Shown piece by piece: positions 63,403-64,000 of a stretch of DNA of 64,000 nucleotides (its first letter is position 1; the number at the start of each line of letters is the position of its first letter). The stretch comes from Litomosoides sigmodontis (taxonomy: Eukaryota > Nematoda > Chromadorea > Rhabditida > Onchocercidae). The notes below the pieces were generated by a model, which did not search any database, was not told where the DNA came from, and saw only the letters and a list, made by a program, of their open reading frames with translations. The position numbers and the translations under genes are program-made. The stretch covers positions 1,930,238 to 1,994,237 of the forward strand of contig OY718808.1 of the NCBI GenBank assembly GCA_963070105.1. The letters run 5' to 3'.

Positions 63403-64000
63403 CGGAAAACATACAGACAGTACCATTAAGTGTACTTCGGAAAGTACTTTTAAGTAACTTTTTAAAATTGACTGAGGCAATTTGTCGGTTTTTTTCCAGT
63501 ACATTATTTTTTCCACCTTATCACAAGCATTTCTTTTGCGTACTTTTTCAGCTTCTTCGTTCTCTTTTTTTTTAAATTTATAATTACTTCAGTTTGAATT
63601 AATTTTGCTTTCATTAAACTTGTTTGTGTGAAAAAAAAATTTTTTTCTCAATTTGTTTGGTTGTTTCTTTCTTTACTGTTATTGTTCTTTTCACAGTTTT
63701 TAGGCAATAATTACTCAAATTGCATGCGTTTTCCTTTATTGCGCTAAGCTTTTTTTTTTTTTCATTTCTCAAGAGAATCAATCGTTCATTCGTTCAATTT
63801 AATTCAATTCAAATTGCAATTTGCGATTTTATTTTTTAGCGTTCATTTTTAAAAAGATTTTTACTTCTACTACTTAGTTGATACTTTGCAGGAAGCTAAT
63901 ACTAACTTGTTTTAATTCCCAAAAACAAATTTATTTCATTAAGTGATAAAACCATTTCATTAATTCATTTCGTCCTTTTTTTTTAAATTTGTTTCATTCA

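Overview
The window is eukaryotic and almost certainly nematode nuclear DNA. It is very AT-rich, every gene is broken into many small exons with phase-matched GT-AG introns ending in TTTCAG-like acceptors, and the gene content is nematode-specific: an MSP-domain protein, a TWK-type potassium channel and a 12-cysteine secreted protein of the chondroitin-proteoglycan-4 type. Base composition, intron length and microsatellites suggest a filarial or other clade III nematode; that placement is inference. I saw no bacterial genes, rRNA, tRNA, CRISPR array or intact transposon.

Seven multi-exon coding genes were rebuilt by hand. Each model has a total coding length divisible by three and an open frame. 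(1) 1124-9045, minus: 879-aa protein with two Tudor domains, an N-terminal CCHC knuckle and a C-terminal four-cysteine ribbon. (2) 15192-20827, plus: 600-aa two-pore potassium channel followed by two fibronectin type III domains. (3) 22142-24819, plus: 618-aa REEP/DP1/HVA22-family membrane protein with a long low-complexity tail. (4) 26320-28788, plus: 352-aa protein fusing a REEP membrane module to a major-sperm-protein/VAP-like domain. (5) 29308-31676, minus: 355-aa DCAF7/WDR68/AN11 WD40 protein. (6) 32937-36782, minus: 423-aa divergent tandem paralogue of gene 5. (7) 41225-51671, plus: 740-aa secreted protein with a signal peptide and three 12-cysteine domains.

Two tandem duplications shape the middle of the window. 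Genes 3 and 4 share an identical 212-nt first coding exon length and the REEP fold but have unrelated C-termini. Genes 5 and 6 share seven coding-exon lengths exactly (eight among homologous positions if the 99/102-nt pair is counted as near-identical). Genes 2, 3 and 4 lie head to tail on the plus strand and converge on genes 5 and 6; polycistronic transcription cannot be judged from sequence alone.

The flanks are gene-poor. About 6 kb lies between genes 1 and 2, 4.4 kb between genes 6 and 7, and 12.3 kb after gene 7. The last is dominated by microsatellites, including a perfect 448-bp (TG)n tract. The most unusual items are the REEP-MSP fusion, the channel with two fibronectin domains, the Tudor protein with two added zinc-binding motifs, a short duplication that copied a 5' splice site in gene 3, and an intronic minisatellite in gene 7 whose last unit forms the 3' splice site.
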